A DNA stretch of 64,000 bases, taken from assembly GCA_003508835.1 (NCBI GenBank), contig PUFA01000070.1, positions 6,820,001 through 6,884,000 of the forward strand, given 5' to 3'. Source of the DNA: Eonycteris spelaea (taxonomy: Eukaryota; Chordata; Mammalia; Chiroptera; Pteropodidae). Shown here piece after piece: positions 23,291 to 35,249 of this stretch; positions within the stretch are counted from its first letter, which is position 1; each line of letters starts with the position of its first letter. Made by a program: the position numbers and the translations under genes. The notes under the pieces were generated by a model. That model was not told the DNA's origin and ran no database searches. It worked only from the letters and a program-made list of their open reading frames with translations.

Positions 23291-24960
23291 TCTTAAATAT
23301 GTAAAGTTACCCACACAAAAAGTGCATAAAACATAAATGTGTACAGCTTCAAATTATTAAAAAGTGATCAGCAATTAAACAGGTCAAGAGAACATTTAGA
23401 GTTCCCCAGAAGTTTCCCATTTGCCGCTTTCCATTTTTGAATCCCTCCATTTCTTGACTTTTATATAAACATTTCCTTGTTTCATTGTGTAATTTCAATA
23501 TTCCATAAATGCATTCCTAAGCACTAAAATTTAGTTTTTTTTGCTATTTTAAAATCTAATATAAATTTAATTCTACAGTATGTATTTCTTCTGTGTTAAT
23601 CTTCCCTTGTTCAGCATTGCTTTTACAATTTCACTAACAATATTGCAGGCCCATTCGCTTTTTTCACTTTGATTCTATTGTATGAATGAATCAAAATATA
23701 TTTCTCTATTTTGCTATTGTTGGATTTTTTATTTACTCCTATAATGCTGCCATTAACATTCTTGTGACTATTTTCTACTGTACCATATGCTCACAGCACT
23801 GATGGCTAAACATATATGAAGAGATTTGCTTGCCCTGGGCTTTGCATATTTTCATTTTAATAGATAATAATTTCAGAGTATTTTTCAAAGCAGTGTATTA
23901 GTTAATATTACCAGGAGCATTGTATAAATTTCTATTACTCCAGATTCTAACACTTTGTATCATCAGACACTTTTATTATTTCCATTATGGTGCTTGAATC
24001 GTGATATTTCATTAAGGATTTAATTTAAATTTCCCTTATTTATAATGAGGTTGTATCTTTTCATGGGTATATTGACCAATTATATATTTTCTTTTGTGAA
24101 GTTTCAGTTCCTTCTCTTCCCATTTTTCCTTTGGGTCTCCATTTTCTCATTGATTTCAGACATTTCTTATATGTTCTGGATACATGCTGTTAATTTTCTT
24201 CTCCCAGTATGTAATTTGCATTTTTACACCCCTAATGATACCTTTGATAAACAGGAGTTCTTAATTTTAAATAATCCAATTTATAAATGTTTTCTTTATT
24301 ATTTAATTTTGTGTCCCATTTTAAGAAATATCTCTCTGCCCTATAATTTGACACTTAATTTTATCATGAAGATATTCCTCTTTGTTATCTTCTAAGAACT
24401 ATATTGTTTATTGTTTTCTCTTACACATTTAGTTCTATAAATACCAGTTGTGTGAAGTAGGGTCCAATTACATTTTCTACATGAATACTCAATTGTTGGA
24501 GGGCTGTTGATGCACTGCTATGCAAAGCTATCTTTGTCATATGCCAGGTGTCTATATATCACTGTGGTTGTTACACAGTCCTCTATCCTATTGATCTATT
24601 TCTATATCCTACATACTTTTAAATGGCATGAAATATTATGTTAACTTAGTTTTTTAACATATTTACTAGTTTCTGTGTTCTTTGTTTTTTCCTGCATTGC
24701 TAACTTGTTGTCAAGTTGTGAATTCTTTCATTTTTACTTTGTTTGAGAATGCCTTTATCTCAACAGGAGATCCTTTCAGATAAAAAAAAAATTTTAAGCA
24801 TATTGATAAATTATTGCACAACCTTTTAACTTCCTTTTTTTGCTATTGAAGAGAAAGCTGTCAATCCATTGCTACTTTTCAACAATAAGAATATTGTTGT
24901 TATTTTTTTGATATTCTAAAGCATGTATTTGAAATAGTTTGTATAATTTTAAAATTGTCT
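23291..24960 (-). mobile_element. L1M fragment, antisense, long
   Basis: Reverse-strand L1 covering the 3' UTR and ORF2 C-terminal region. Landmarks are 'CATTTCTTATATGTTCTGGA', 'CAGGAGTTCTTAATTTTAAA', 'AGTAGGGTCCAATTACATT' and 'CTATCCTATTGATCTATTTC'. It is strongly diverged, hence old. The 116-residue open frame at 24045-24395 is antisense to it. Confidence 0.75.
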
Positions 24961-27287
24961 TATGTGGCAGTTGTGATCCAAAACACACAGTCTATATAGA
25001 TCTAAAATTTGTCCACTCTTTTCTAATAAAACATTCACACACATACCATTAATCTCTTCTTTAGTAGAAGTAGATAAAAATTGAATCTATATCCCAGAGA
25101 TTTTCTTGTTCTTTTTCACCATTGAAACAAACAGCAAATTCTTTATACATTATGACCATGTCTTCTTTAATCAGTTATAGATTATAATTTGACATTTAAT
25201 TTGATCACAAAAGAGTCTCTGAGTTAGGAAGGACAGATGTGGCTGTCACCATTTTATAGGTAAAAAAAAGAAAGCACTGAAGACTAAAGTTATTGATTCA
25301 CAGTAATCTATTAAAAGATGATTCTGGGACTTGAGTTCAGATTTTCTAAACTTCTAGTCCATAAGTTTTACCATCCTTTAAAGAGAGAAGATGGTAAAAA
25401 AGAAACATTGTATAAATTAATTATTCAATTTATAATTTTGACATTTTTTCTTTAAATAACAATTGAAAAGATGAGGACTGTTATTTCCCAATAGTTGAAC
25501 AGGCCAGGGCTCACTAATACATTGTTTATCAGTCTATAATGATAAGTGTTTTATTGTTTGATAGAGAGTCCAAAGAGACACTCCTTAGGAATTTTAATTA
25601 TGTAAAATAACTCTAGTTACTAAGGCTTACTAACTTTTACCAAAATCAAATTAACTTAATAGTTATTAAACATATATAGTTATAACTCTTATTACACTAT
25701 ATCTTATCAGGATTGTATTTTAAGAACTGTAAATTTGAGAAATAGAATATTAAAATATGACTTTAAGAAAGGTTGCTCTAAATAGTCCATTAAATTTGCT
25801 TTCTCTTAAAATTTACATCTTCATTTTCATGCAACTTAGTGACACAAACTGACATTTTAATGAATATTTCTACTGAAAGACATAATTCAATTGGAAATTT
25901 TTAAATTAGGGAAGCTGAATTTTCAGAGTAATTTCTTATATTGCATCAAAGATAGACAAGTTGTATTTTCATGTAAAGTTGTATTCTTATTATTTAAAAT
26001 AAATAAATCTGAACTCTTGAGTGTTGAGATGAATCACCTTATAAATAAGTGTCTAATAACATTAAGCATGATATTTAAAGTGATCTAAAAAGATTATTTT
26101 TAGCTTAAGTTTTGTTAATGTCTACTTATTTCCCAGTGAGATTCTTCAATAAAAGCTCATTTGAAGACAATAATAAAGCCCTGCATTGAAAACCTATTGA
26201 AGTGGAATCGTTTTGAAACAATATTACTATTTCCCTAAGCCTGGGACAATTTAAAATCAGTAATATATATATTGTAATATATAATTACAATCCATATTTT
26301 CTGGAATCACCTGGATATATTCATTTTTTTTTCAAAATGAGATGTATGGTGATAATTGTTCCTTTTTTTAGAACACCTATTATATAAAATACAATTCTAT
26401 ATAAATATTTGTAGAACATTCTTGCACAGTTTTCTCCACAAGAAATTATTGCTTATTTCACTTGAGTAAAACAAAGTATGTTTAACTAGAAGTACCAATG
26501 ACACATTTAAACATTTTCATGCATTTAATTTCTTGACAAGGTATGGATAAAGACCTTATGTTTTAGTAACTAGACATTACTGCTAAAGGAAGATTAATCA
26601 TAAATTAGAACAATATTATTTTACAGTGTATATTAATGGAAAACTAAGTCAACATACAAACATTCAATGCAACCATTTGCATAAAATAGTTTACTGGTAC
26701 ATCTTGTAAAATGATTTTCAAAAAAGATGTTCAAGTAATGGATACCATCTCGCAAAGTAAATAATTATTAGGAGTTAGTCATTACCTTTAAATCAGATCA
26801 ATGTGTTCCTGACACTACAATGTTACAATTATGTTACTCCTTTTTAAATAAAATGTCATTAACATTGTAATAATCTTTATTAACATTTAAAATTTGATTT
26901 AGCCAACCTTTTGCATATGTATCTACTTTCATTTTTTCTAGCCTTTCTACATATGTTTATTTAACACCTACTATGGATTGTTCTTATTTTGAGAGTCTAG
27001 TATTGAATGAGATAGATAGGATACCCTTGTCCTTGAAGTTTACATCCTGGTAGTTGAATACAAAAGTTCACTAGTCAACACAAAAATAAATAACTCTTAA
27101 GGTGAACAAAAGGCAATATGATATAAAATGGACGGATGAGTACTAGATGTGGGAGAGGAAATATTACAAATATTACAAATTAGAGAGCATTTTCTACAAA
27201 AGAGGTGTCATATGAAAGGGAATTGAAAACAAGGCAGCAGTGTGATAGGAAGAATTTATAAGCTTATTTTTCATTTTGTGTTGTCCC
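24961..27287. other. AT-rich unique sequence with an old repeat or two
   Basis: No gene is recognised. A MIR lies at about 25230-25375 (listed separately). 26945-27140 resembles the ancient repeat also seen at 57530-58010 ('ACACCTACTATGGATTG', then 'AAGTTTACATCCTGGTAG'). Confidence 0.4.
25230..25375 (-). mobile_element. MIR fragment, antisense
   Basis: 'CACCATTTTATAGGTAAAAA' followed by 'GGGACTTGAGTTCAGATTTTC' fits a diverged MIR core in reverse. Confidence 0.6.
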
Positions 27288-27491
27288 AAGAGCCTCTGAG
27301 ACTCATGGAGGGGAGGGGAAGGGGAGAGGAGGGAGGTAGACCGGGTGACAGAAAGAAATCTAACTATGGTAGGTGAACACATAGTGTAAATATATATGTG
27401 CCTTACTGTTAAAGTATATAGCTGAAACTTTTGGATTTCGTTAACGAATGTCACCATAAAAAAGTTAAAAAATAAAAAAAGAGCCTCTGAG
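27288..27491 (+). mobile_element. 5'-truncated L1 3' end with a 13-bp target duplication
   Basis: The insert at 27301-27478 is flanked by identical 13-mers AAGAGCCTCTGAG (27288-27300 and 27479-27491). It begins in the G-rich tract of the L1 3' UTR, runs through 'GGTAGGTGAACACATAGTG' and 'GTTAACGAATGTCACC', and ends in an A-rich tail. These are the marks of target-primed reverse transcription. The ending is the type I associate with bat L1. Confidence 0.85.
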
Positions 27492-28955
27492 TAAAAAATA
27501 TGACATAATATCATTTGATAGAATAGACAATGAAAGTAGACAAAGTAAATGGACAAAACTAGTTTGGGTTTATAGCTTTGGAGTAAATGTCCTTGAATGG
27601 AAGCATATGTCCTTTAAACATACTAAGAAGGCCCCTATTGAATGTTATTATTTCTTCCTTTATGTAGCTTTACTTGTTAAGTAAGTCTTACTATTAAATA
27701 ATATCCCGTGCAAGTCTTGACCATTGGCACCACTTTAAATTTCTAATTTTTCCCCCCACAGGAAAATCCTTGGATTTTTGAAAGATGGTGTTCATATATA
27801 TTTTATCAAATCTTGTCTTTATCCCAGCAAATATCTGCTTGCTTTGATAATTCTTATGGCATGATTTTTAAGCCTTCCTCTGAAAACACACATTTATAAA
27901 GGTTTCTCTTGAATGTCGGGCCCAGAGCCTAAGAATGTGTGCCAAATGGCAAAGGCAGTGCAGAACTGTAGAATCAGAGATACTGTTTTTTGTCTAGCCC
28001 TGGTCTGTTATCCTTTCAATGCTACCTTCCTCCCAAAGTTTGTAGGGTATTTGGGGGCATTGTTAACATAGCATTGTTGACTTGTATTAAGTTGTAATCA
28101 ACTATACCTATTTGTTTTCCTTTGCGTAAATTGGTCTTATTTCTCCTATGTGATGTTTCAATTGATTTTTCAAATATAAAACCCACATAGATGAGTCAGG
28201 GTTCTTTCTTGCGAATAAAAAATAAAACAGAACCATCGATTTCTGATTTTTTTTAAGCAGCAAAATAAATATGTTAAAAAGGTATTGAGTCGCTCACAAT
28301 CTCTATTTAGGGGTAGACAACCAGACTTGGAGGTTACGCAGGCAGGAATGCAGTTCTCATTTTTATGTCCCTGAAGCTAAGTGTGAAGTCTGTTTACAGC
28401 TCTGAATAATGTTTGGAAAAGAGTATCCAGCTTCTGTATTGAAAAGTAATTTCTGCTTCTCAACAAATCTCATAAGGTAGAGAATTTCCCAAACATAGAA
28501 ATGAGATTCAGAAGACAACAGGTACAAAGATCAACAATGTTCACTATCTCACTTTAAAAATTTTAAATGTATTTTAAAATTGCTATGAAGCCATTCTTTT
28601 TTTTTAATAATAAATTTACAATGTTACTTATTACCTTCTTATAGTTTATAAAATAACCTTACCAGTTAATATTAAATATAGAAAGATTGAAAAGATTTAA
28701 ATATAGAAAGATTTGAGGTTCTTATAGTTTATTAAATAATCTTACCAGTTCATATTAAATATAGAAAGATTATAGAGTTTTATAAAATTAGCTAATGCAC
28801 ACAAGATCATATCAAATTTGAAAAAAGAAAATTCTTGTTAGGAAATTACTATTTTCATACATTTAAGTAATAATTATTTAATATATTTGAGAATTCATTA
28901 ATGATATAACAGCATGACAACTTTAAGATATTTAGATTACCTGATTGTAAAACAG
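27492..28955. other. AT-rich sequence with no gene
   Basis: Contains the 83-bp tandem duplication at 28636-28771. Nothing else is recognised. Confidence 0.4.
28636..28771. repeat. Local tandem duplication, 83-bp unit
   Basis: Unit 28636-28718 is repeated from 28719 to about 28771 with three or four differences in about 53 bases. Each copy contains 'TTAAATATAGAAAGATT'-like sequence, and a partial third occurrence lies inside the first unit. Confidence 0.85.
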
Positions 28956-28957
28956 GA

Positions 28958-29147
28958 CTACTCAAAGCAGGGTCAATGCTTTTGTATATGACAATTACCT
29001 AAGGTTATTAAAATGCATATTCTTAATCCTTATTTTGAACCTATTAATTTATAATCTGGATTAGGTCCCAAGAATATGAATTTTTCACAAAGTTCCTTAG
29101 GAGACTGTATGTACAGTAAAATTTGAGAGTCATTGTACTAAATTCTG
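28958..29147. mobile_element. MER5-type hAT DNA transposon (non-autonomous)
   Basis: Terminal inverted repeats are visible: 'CAGGACTACTCAAAG' at the start and 'TTTGAGAGTCATTGTAC' at the end. Inside are the MER5-like blocks 'GACAATTACCTAAGG', 'TTAAAATGCATATTC' and 'GTCCCAAGAATATGAATTT'. Confidence 0.7.
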
Positions 29148-29274
29148 GTGAATTTTACCTAACATTTTTTGAAAATTTCTTTCCTACTACTATAGTTAAA
29201 AGCAGGCATCTTTGCAACAGCTGTACTCTGATATTGAAAACAATAAAATAGCAAATTGGTGCCTATTTATATCT

Positions 29275-29440
29275 TTTTAATGTTTAATTTAATTTAATTT
29301 TTTGAATAGGTAGCACATTCACATGGTTCAAAATCAAAACAATATAAAAATATATATAGTTACTGTTCTTGTTCCCACTCCTGCTTTATCCTCTTTATCA
29401 CTTTTATTAGTTTATTGTATATGCTGTGAGCATATACAAT
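29275..29440 (-). mobile_element. L1M fragment, antisense
   Basis: 'GGTAGCACATTCACATGG' and 'CAAAATCAAAACAATATAAAA' with a following C-rich stretch fit an old L1 3' end in reverse. Confidence 0.5.
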
Positions 29441-29483
29441 TATTTTATTTTATTTTATTTTATTTTATTTTATTTTATTTTAT
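29440..29483. repeat. (TTTTA)n microsatellite
   Basis: About nine near-perfect pentamers next to the L1M fragment. Confidence 0.95.
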
Positions 29484-30907
29484 CTTTTTTCTTAGATTAA
29501 GAAGGAGGGAGTATGAAACTAGAAGACAAACAAATAAAAGCAGGACTTAGACAAGAAATTGAGAACATGTCTGAATATTTTCTATTTTTAATAAAAATTT
29601 GCAAATGGAAACAATTTAAATTGCCTGTGTTATTTAAAATAAAACAGATTGATTTTATTTCAACATACTATGAAACAATGATGTATAAAATTAATTTTAT
29701 TTTTATGATTCTTAAAATTAAAGTTTTTTTGAATTGCATCTACCAATATTAAAAATTGGAACATTTGAAATTGCCATATTTGTAGATTAAAAAAAAAGAT
29801 GGAACATTGGAAATTTTCAATGGCTCAACCTAATAATAACATGGGTTTTTATATTCAGATCTGAGACAAAGTTTCAGTGACAGAGATGATCAGGCAGAGG
29901 GCTCACTGAAAGGCATTATAGTCACAACAAAATTTTGGCTATCTGCATTTAAAGTGGGAAAACAAAACAAAAAAGATCAAAGACATAAAAGAACAATAAC
30001 AATCTACCTATTTCTCACTTCAATTCTTATCATCTTTCATCAGGATTTTACTATTTTAGGTTTAGGTAAAAGGCAGATTATGAAAAGAAAAATTATGGAG
30101 GATGGACTGCTTCATAGGTATTTGTACTCAGACAGAAGTATAGGAACACTTGAAGCTTTAAAAGACCCAGAGTTCTCTGTCACACACTCATTTCTTATTT
30201 TTCAATCATGCAGCTGTGTCTCCTACTCCTACGGTTATGAGCCATCCCAGGTACTTTGCATATCACTTCTTATTTTTGATGCTGTGTGTTAGTTCATCAA
30301 ATATTTGACACATTTCGTCTTCCTACCTAGATTATAAATACTGCTTGGAACTAATGCTCCCTATTTTCTAGTTTGTTTGTTTTACAGCTCTTGTCACTAC
30401 CTGGTACAAAGGTCTGCATATAGAGCTGTGGCCTAAATGGAGATCGAAGTCTTGTATGCAGTTAGGAACATGAGAAATACAGAACTTCTCAAGGTTTTAG
30501 ATGGGTAATTTGTAAATTTGAGAAAGTTTAAACTATTATTGAGCTATATTTTCCTAGTCATTTGAAAACAAAGATCAACAGGTGGTGGTTCACAAAAACT
30601 GTTTGCTTTTCTCTCAGTAATGCAATTGTGTTAATATTATCTCAAATTACTAAATTTTTATATTTTTTGCTCTTAGACTGGTAACTGTCTTGTAAAGGGA
30701 TCCTATAATTCCATATGTGAAGATATAGCAGAATGCTCACCTTTTGACATGGATGTTTGACTTAAACAACTCTTTCTATTAATATCAGTTTATTTCCAGT
30801 TTTGAACATGTTGTAAGAAGCTTTAAAAAAAATTTCCCTCAATTCTTAAATGAAGTGCTGCAAACAATGTTATTTCTCTTCATTTAGATATAAACTTTTA
30901 CTTTCTC
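29484..30907. other. No recognised feature
   Basis: AT-rich. The 112-residue open frame at 29954-30292 has no family signature and no supporting context. Confidence 0.4.
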
Positions 30908-31070
30908 TAGAGCAATGCTGTCCAACAGTATAATTTTAAATTTAATTATATAATTTAATTACATATAAATAAATTAAATATATATAATTACATATAATTA
31001 AAATTAAAATTCTGTTCCTTAGTTGCAATAGCCACATTTCAAGAACCACTCTAGAGCTTCATGTGTTTGC
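30908..31070. mobile_element. Possible hAT-type short DNA element
   Basis: It begins 'CTCTAGAGCAATGCTGTCCAA' and ends 'AATAGCCACATTTCAAGAACC' then CTCTAGAG, a pattern seen in short old DNA transposons. The middle is TA-rich and expanded. Weak. Confidence 0.35.
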
Positions 31071-32279
31071 CTTTAACTTCAAACAAGATACTATATTTAA
31101 TAAACCACCAGATGTATTTCAGATGCTTTTATTTAATTATCATTTTCTCAATGGCTTTATATCTTTTTTTCCATCTTTTTTTCAATGGCTTCATTTCAGT
31201 TGATCTTTATGCATTATCTTCTCTTCCTCTGTAACAAAAGTATAAGATGTTAAAGATAGCTCTCTTGTTAGGCTGGCTTTTTTTGGCTCTTTTTAGCTTT
31301 TTTCAGAGGGGTTCCTTTCAATAGTTTGGCTTTACAAGTTCAAGCTTGGCATTTATTTAAAAGAAGAAAATTACTTTAAAATTGCATTAAAATTGGGAAA
31401 CAACAATTTGAAAATGGTTTTAAAGCATGCTTACCAAGTCTTTATTACTCCAGGGTAATAAGACAATTAAAACAGGTACAAGCTCTCCTGGAACTTCAGA
31501 TCCAGGTGTGATTCTTATTTATTCATATTAGTATAATACTAATTATAGACACTTTAATGTTCAATTTTGTGGCAAATGTATTTCCTAAATATGACTGCAC
31601 TATTTAGAAATTATGCAAACATATGCATCACAGACATTTATTTTTAAGAAAATTTTCTCAATATACAAAATAAGAGGACTGTATAGTTTTGGAAACTAGT
31701 AGTCTCAAATTTCTCTGTCTTAAAAGGAACTCCTTCTGTTTTGAAATATCTATGTAAAAACAGATAATTTTTCGTAGAGTCACTGAGTGGGATATAAGTG
31801 ATTAACTGTCTCTGCTTAGTATTACTATAAGTACTTACAGAGGCAAAAAAAAAAAAAAAAAGTAGCTCTTTATTTTAGTCTAATATAAGAATTTCTCAGC
31901 TTCTTTTGTGGTTCCAGTAACTGAATCTCTGCTTCCTTTTTCATAATTGACTCTACATTATTTTTCCATTTTCTTTGTTATCAGGCTTGCCTTACACACA
32001 CTCTCTCTCTCAGCTCCATTCACAGCTACTTTACAGTCCAAAATGTTCAACAAAGGCCCCCTATTCTAACTTCCAACTTACTTTTTTCTCTATTAAACCC
32101 TGGTTGTATCCTTAAACCTTGTTATACCCTGTCTGGTTTTGCTATCGACCCCCGTTGGGATTGAGGTTTCATTCTCTAACCACCCCACCACATTTGATAT
32201 ACACATCCATCTCTGTTTGTTGACTCTCTGATCCAGGCTGGCTAATATCTTCATTCCATCTCTCCTCTAATCTGCCATA

Positions 32280-32324
<45 letters not shown>

Positions 32325-32760
32325 AAACTGCCAAATCCATGCTCTTGCCCAGCATTTGTTCCTGATCCTCAAGGCCAAATTGAAGTGCTTGACTCTTGCT
32401 CACTTAGGAAGCGAGGTCAATATTATCTCCAAAGTATCCAATATTTTGAGAGATCATGACTTCGTTCCATATTCCATAGATGAGGAGAAAGGAAGCAATT
32501 GTCCCCTCCCTCCTACAAGGGTTTCCTTCTTGTTCCAGCTATTTAGTATGTAAATAAAATCTCCCCCCAAATCAGGTACCCTCGTGTGTTCTTGCCTTTT
32601 AAGATAGTACAGCTATCTACAGGTTCTAGGACTTGTTACATCATGAAACATAGATTTTTGGGGAAATAATGCTCTAGGTTTTCTGGCATGTTGGCCATTT
32701 AATCTAGAAATGAAGACCAGAATGTTACTATGTGGCTAATCCATGAAGAAAAATGTTTAT
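31071..32760. other. No gene recognised; one (AAC)n microsatellite
   Basis: The (AAC)n run lies at 32277-32326, about 16 units. The poly-leucine open frame on the minus strand here is a by-product of it. Otherwise unassigned. Confidence 0.45.
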
Positions 32761-33285
32761 TATCCTTTTGTATCAGAGCAGTCAAATAAAGAAATTAATC
32801 AAATTCTCAACGTATGTGAAGAGTAAAATATTTCTTGAAGAAGTAAAAGCAAACATTCTCTATCTCCATATCATATACATTTCTATGTCATAGGAGACTG
32901 AAGGTTTTTTCAAGAGCATCAATAAATCCAGTGAATTTTTACTTTCTAGCAATTCTGAACATATAAATAACTTCTAAAAATCAATAGGAAAAATGTCACT
33001 CAAAATTTTAAAGAAGGGTTAAAGAATTTACCAGGCAAATCGTAGAAGCAGAAAAGCAAATGTCCAATCTACTTATGAAAAATTGGTTCATTTCACAAGT
33101 ATTAAGAAACAAAAATTAAAACCAGAATGAGATCCCATTTCATACATATCAAATTTGCAGGTGATAATGTCCAGTAATGTTTGTAAGGATGTAGAGCAAC
33201 ATATCTGTTTAACATCTATTTAGCCATGGCTATTATAATTGCCAAAGTCCCAATCACAGGGATTATATTACTAGAAAACTCTGCT
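32761..33285 (+). mobile_element. L1M ORF2 C-terminal fragment, sense
   Basis: 'TTAAAACCAGAATGAGATCCC' and 'GATAATGTCCAGTAATG' followed by 'GGATGTAGAGCAACA' mark the ORF2 C-terminal region of an old L1. Confidence 0.6.
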
Positions 33286-33289
33286 GTGT

Positions 33290-33485
33290 ATGCATAGAGT
33301 AGTCAGAATAATGTCCCTCCTCCAATATCCATGTTCTAATTCTTGGGCCCTATGAATATGTTAGGTTACATGAAAAAGGAAACTGAAGTTGCAGATGGAA
33401 TTAAGATTGCTTAAAAAGTAACCTTAAAATCAAGAGATTATCCAGGATTATCCAGTTGGGCCCAATGTAATCACATGTATATTTA
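33290..33485 (+). repeat. MLT1-type MaLR LTR fragment, sense
   Basis: 'GAATAATGTCCCTCCTCC', 'GGGCCCTATGAATATGTTAG' and 'TTATCCAGTTGGGCCCAATG' are the usual MLT1 landmarks in order. Confidence 0.75.
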
Positions 33486-34010
33486 AAAGTGAAAATGGTA
33501 TTAATAGATCTGAAAGAAGAAATAGACAGTGATAAAATAATAGTAATGGACTTCGATACCTCACTTTCAACAATGTATAGATCACTTTGACAGAAAATCA
33601 ATATAAAAATACTAAACTTGAACTATACATTAAACCAGATGGACTTAACAAATATTTACAGAACATTCTATTTAGTGGCAGAAGAATGCACATTGTCAAA
33701 CATACATAGAACATTCTCCAGGATAGAGTATATTTTAGGCCACAAAACAAGTCTTAGTAAAGTTAAGAAGACTGAAATTGTATCATACATCTTTTCCAAC
33801 TACAGTTGTATGAAACTAGAAATCAATTATGATTGGAAAACTGGAAAATTCATGCATATATGGAGATTCAACAACATGCTTCTGAATAATCAAAAGGTTA
33901 AATAAGAAGTCAAAAAAGAAATAAAATATCTGAGACAGGTGAAAATAGAAATACGACATACCAAAACTTATGGGATGCAGTAAAAGCAATTCTAAGAGGC
34001 AAGTTTACAT
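33486..34010 (+). mobile_element. L1 ORF2 fragment (endonuclease region), sense
   Basis: An open stretch at 33618-33905 reads GHKTSLSKVKKTEIVSYIF and LEINYDWKTGKF, L1 endonuclease-region sequence. Further ORF2 sequence continues to 'CAATTCTAAGAGGCAAGTTT'. The same L1 resumes at 35255 after the DNA transposons. Confidence 0.8.
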
Positions 34011-34186
34011 AGTACATTCTCAAATAACATTGTTTTGTTCAACATCATTTTGATATAATGTTGATGAAATGGTGTAGGAACTTAACTCTTGTTTACATCA
34101 ATTAACTTGTGGTAACACTGGTTTCATTATACACTGTTTTGCTTCAAGTCACAGAATCTAATGATGTTAAGTGAGGACTTACTGTA
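34011..34186. mobile_element. Tigger-like short DNA transposon
   Basis: About 175 bases bounded by L1 on the left and ending 'GTTAAGTGAGGACTTACTGTA', which in reverse is a Tigger-type terminal repeat (CAGTAAGTCCTCACTTAAC). The left end is diverged. It appears to have been the target of the next element. Confidence 0.55.
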
Positions 34187-35247
34187 CAGTAGTCCCCCCT
34201 TATTCTCAGTTTCACTTTTTGAAGTTTCAGTTACCTGCTGCTAACCACAGTCTAAAAATAATAAGTAAAAAATTACAGAAAAAAAACATTCCATAAAGTT
34301 TAAATTACACACCATTCTGAGTAATGTGATAAAACTTGCAACATCCCACTCTGCCCAGCCTGAGAGATAAGTGATCGCTTTGTCCAGCATATCCACTACC
34401 TGTTGTAAGTCACTTAGTAGCTGTCTCAATTATCAGATCACCTGTCAATATCACAGTATTTGAGTTTAAGTAACTTATTTTACTTAATAATGTCCGCAGA
34501 ACATGAGAGTAGTGATGCTGGCCATTTGGCTATGCCAAAGTGAAACTGTAAAGTGCTTCCTTTATGTGAAAAGATGAGCATTCTCTACTTAATAAGGAAA
34601 GAAAAAATGCTGAGGATGCTAAGCTCTACAGTAAGAATGAATCTTCTATCTATGAAATTGGGAAGAAGGAAAAAGAAATCCATGCTGGTTTTTCTGTTGC
34701 ACCTCAAAGTGAAAAAGTATGGCCACAGTGCATGATAAATGTTTAGTTAAGATGGAAAAGACATTAAATTTGTGGATAGAACACCTGAACAGAAAACTTG
34801 TTTTGACTGATGGCAACATGTTGCACCAGAAAGCATTGAGACTATACAAAGACATCAGCAGGGTATCTCCTAGATCGAGTGACATTAAGCCATTTACTGC
34901 AAGTAAGGGATGGTTACCCAGAATCAAAAAAAGGTTTGACATTTTATCATCTCACATCATCATAAGAAAAGGTTGATTATAGTACAATAAGATGAGAGAG
35001 AGAGACAGAGAGACAGAGAGACAGAGAGAGAATGAGTGTTCATATAACTTTGATATTCCATATTGATATAATTGTTCTATTTTATTATAAGTTGTTTCTT
35101 ACTGTGCCTAATTTATAAGTTAAACTTTATCATAGGTATGTATGTATAGGAAAAATATAGTATTTATGCAATTCAGTACTATCTGCAGTTTCAGACATCC
35201 ACTGGGGGTCTTTGGACATATTCCCTGTGGATAAATGAAGACTGCTG
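34187..35247 (+). mobile_element. Tigger (pogo-type Tc1/mariner) element, internally deleted
   Basis: It has terminal inverted repeats (CAGTAGTCCCCCCTTATTC at the start; GGATAAATGAAGACTGCTG at the end) and TA on each side (34185-34186 and 35248-35249). It encodes part of a pogo-like transposase. Its 1061 bp is well short of the roughly 2.4 kb usual for autonomous Tigger, so the middle is missing. A GAGA/GACA run lies at 34992-35031. Confidence 0.8.
34490..34976 (+). pseudogene. Tigger transposase remnant, N-terminal part
   Basis: Pogo-like transposases bind the element ends through an N-terminal CENP-B-like helix-turn-helix domain and cut with a DDE domain. Readable blocks are LPLCEKM and YLIRKEK (34553 onward), then after a shift DKCLVKMEKTLNLWIEHLN and DGNMLHQKALRLYKDIS in the frame opening at 34719. 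At least two frameshifts separate them. The catalytic DDE domain is absent. No activity is possible from this copy. Confidence 0.75.
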
Positions 35248-35249
35248 TA

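Noticed and set aside
24045..24395. 116-residue hydrophobic frame
   Set aside because: Antisense to an old L1M fragment; the hydrophobicity comes from T-rich DNA.
27303..27336. G-rich tract considered as an independent regulatory G-quadruplex
   Set aside because: It is the known G-rich polypurine part of the L1 3' UTR carried in by the insertion.
27194..27556. 120-residue minus-strand open frame
   Set aside because: It spans a small L1 insertion and both target duplications, so it cannot be an old gene.
32169..32378. Leucine-rich frame resembling a membrane segment
   Set aside because: The leucines are an (AAC)n microsatellite read in reverse.
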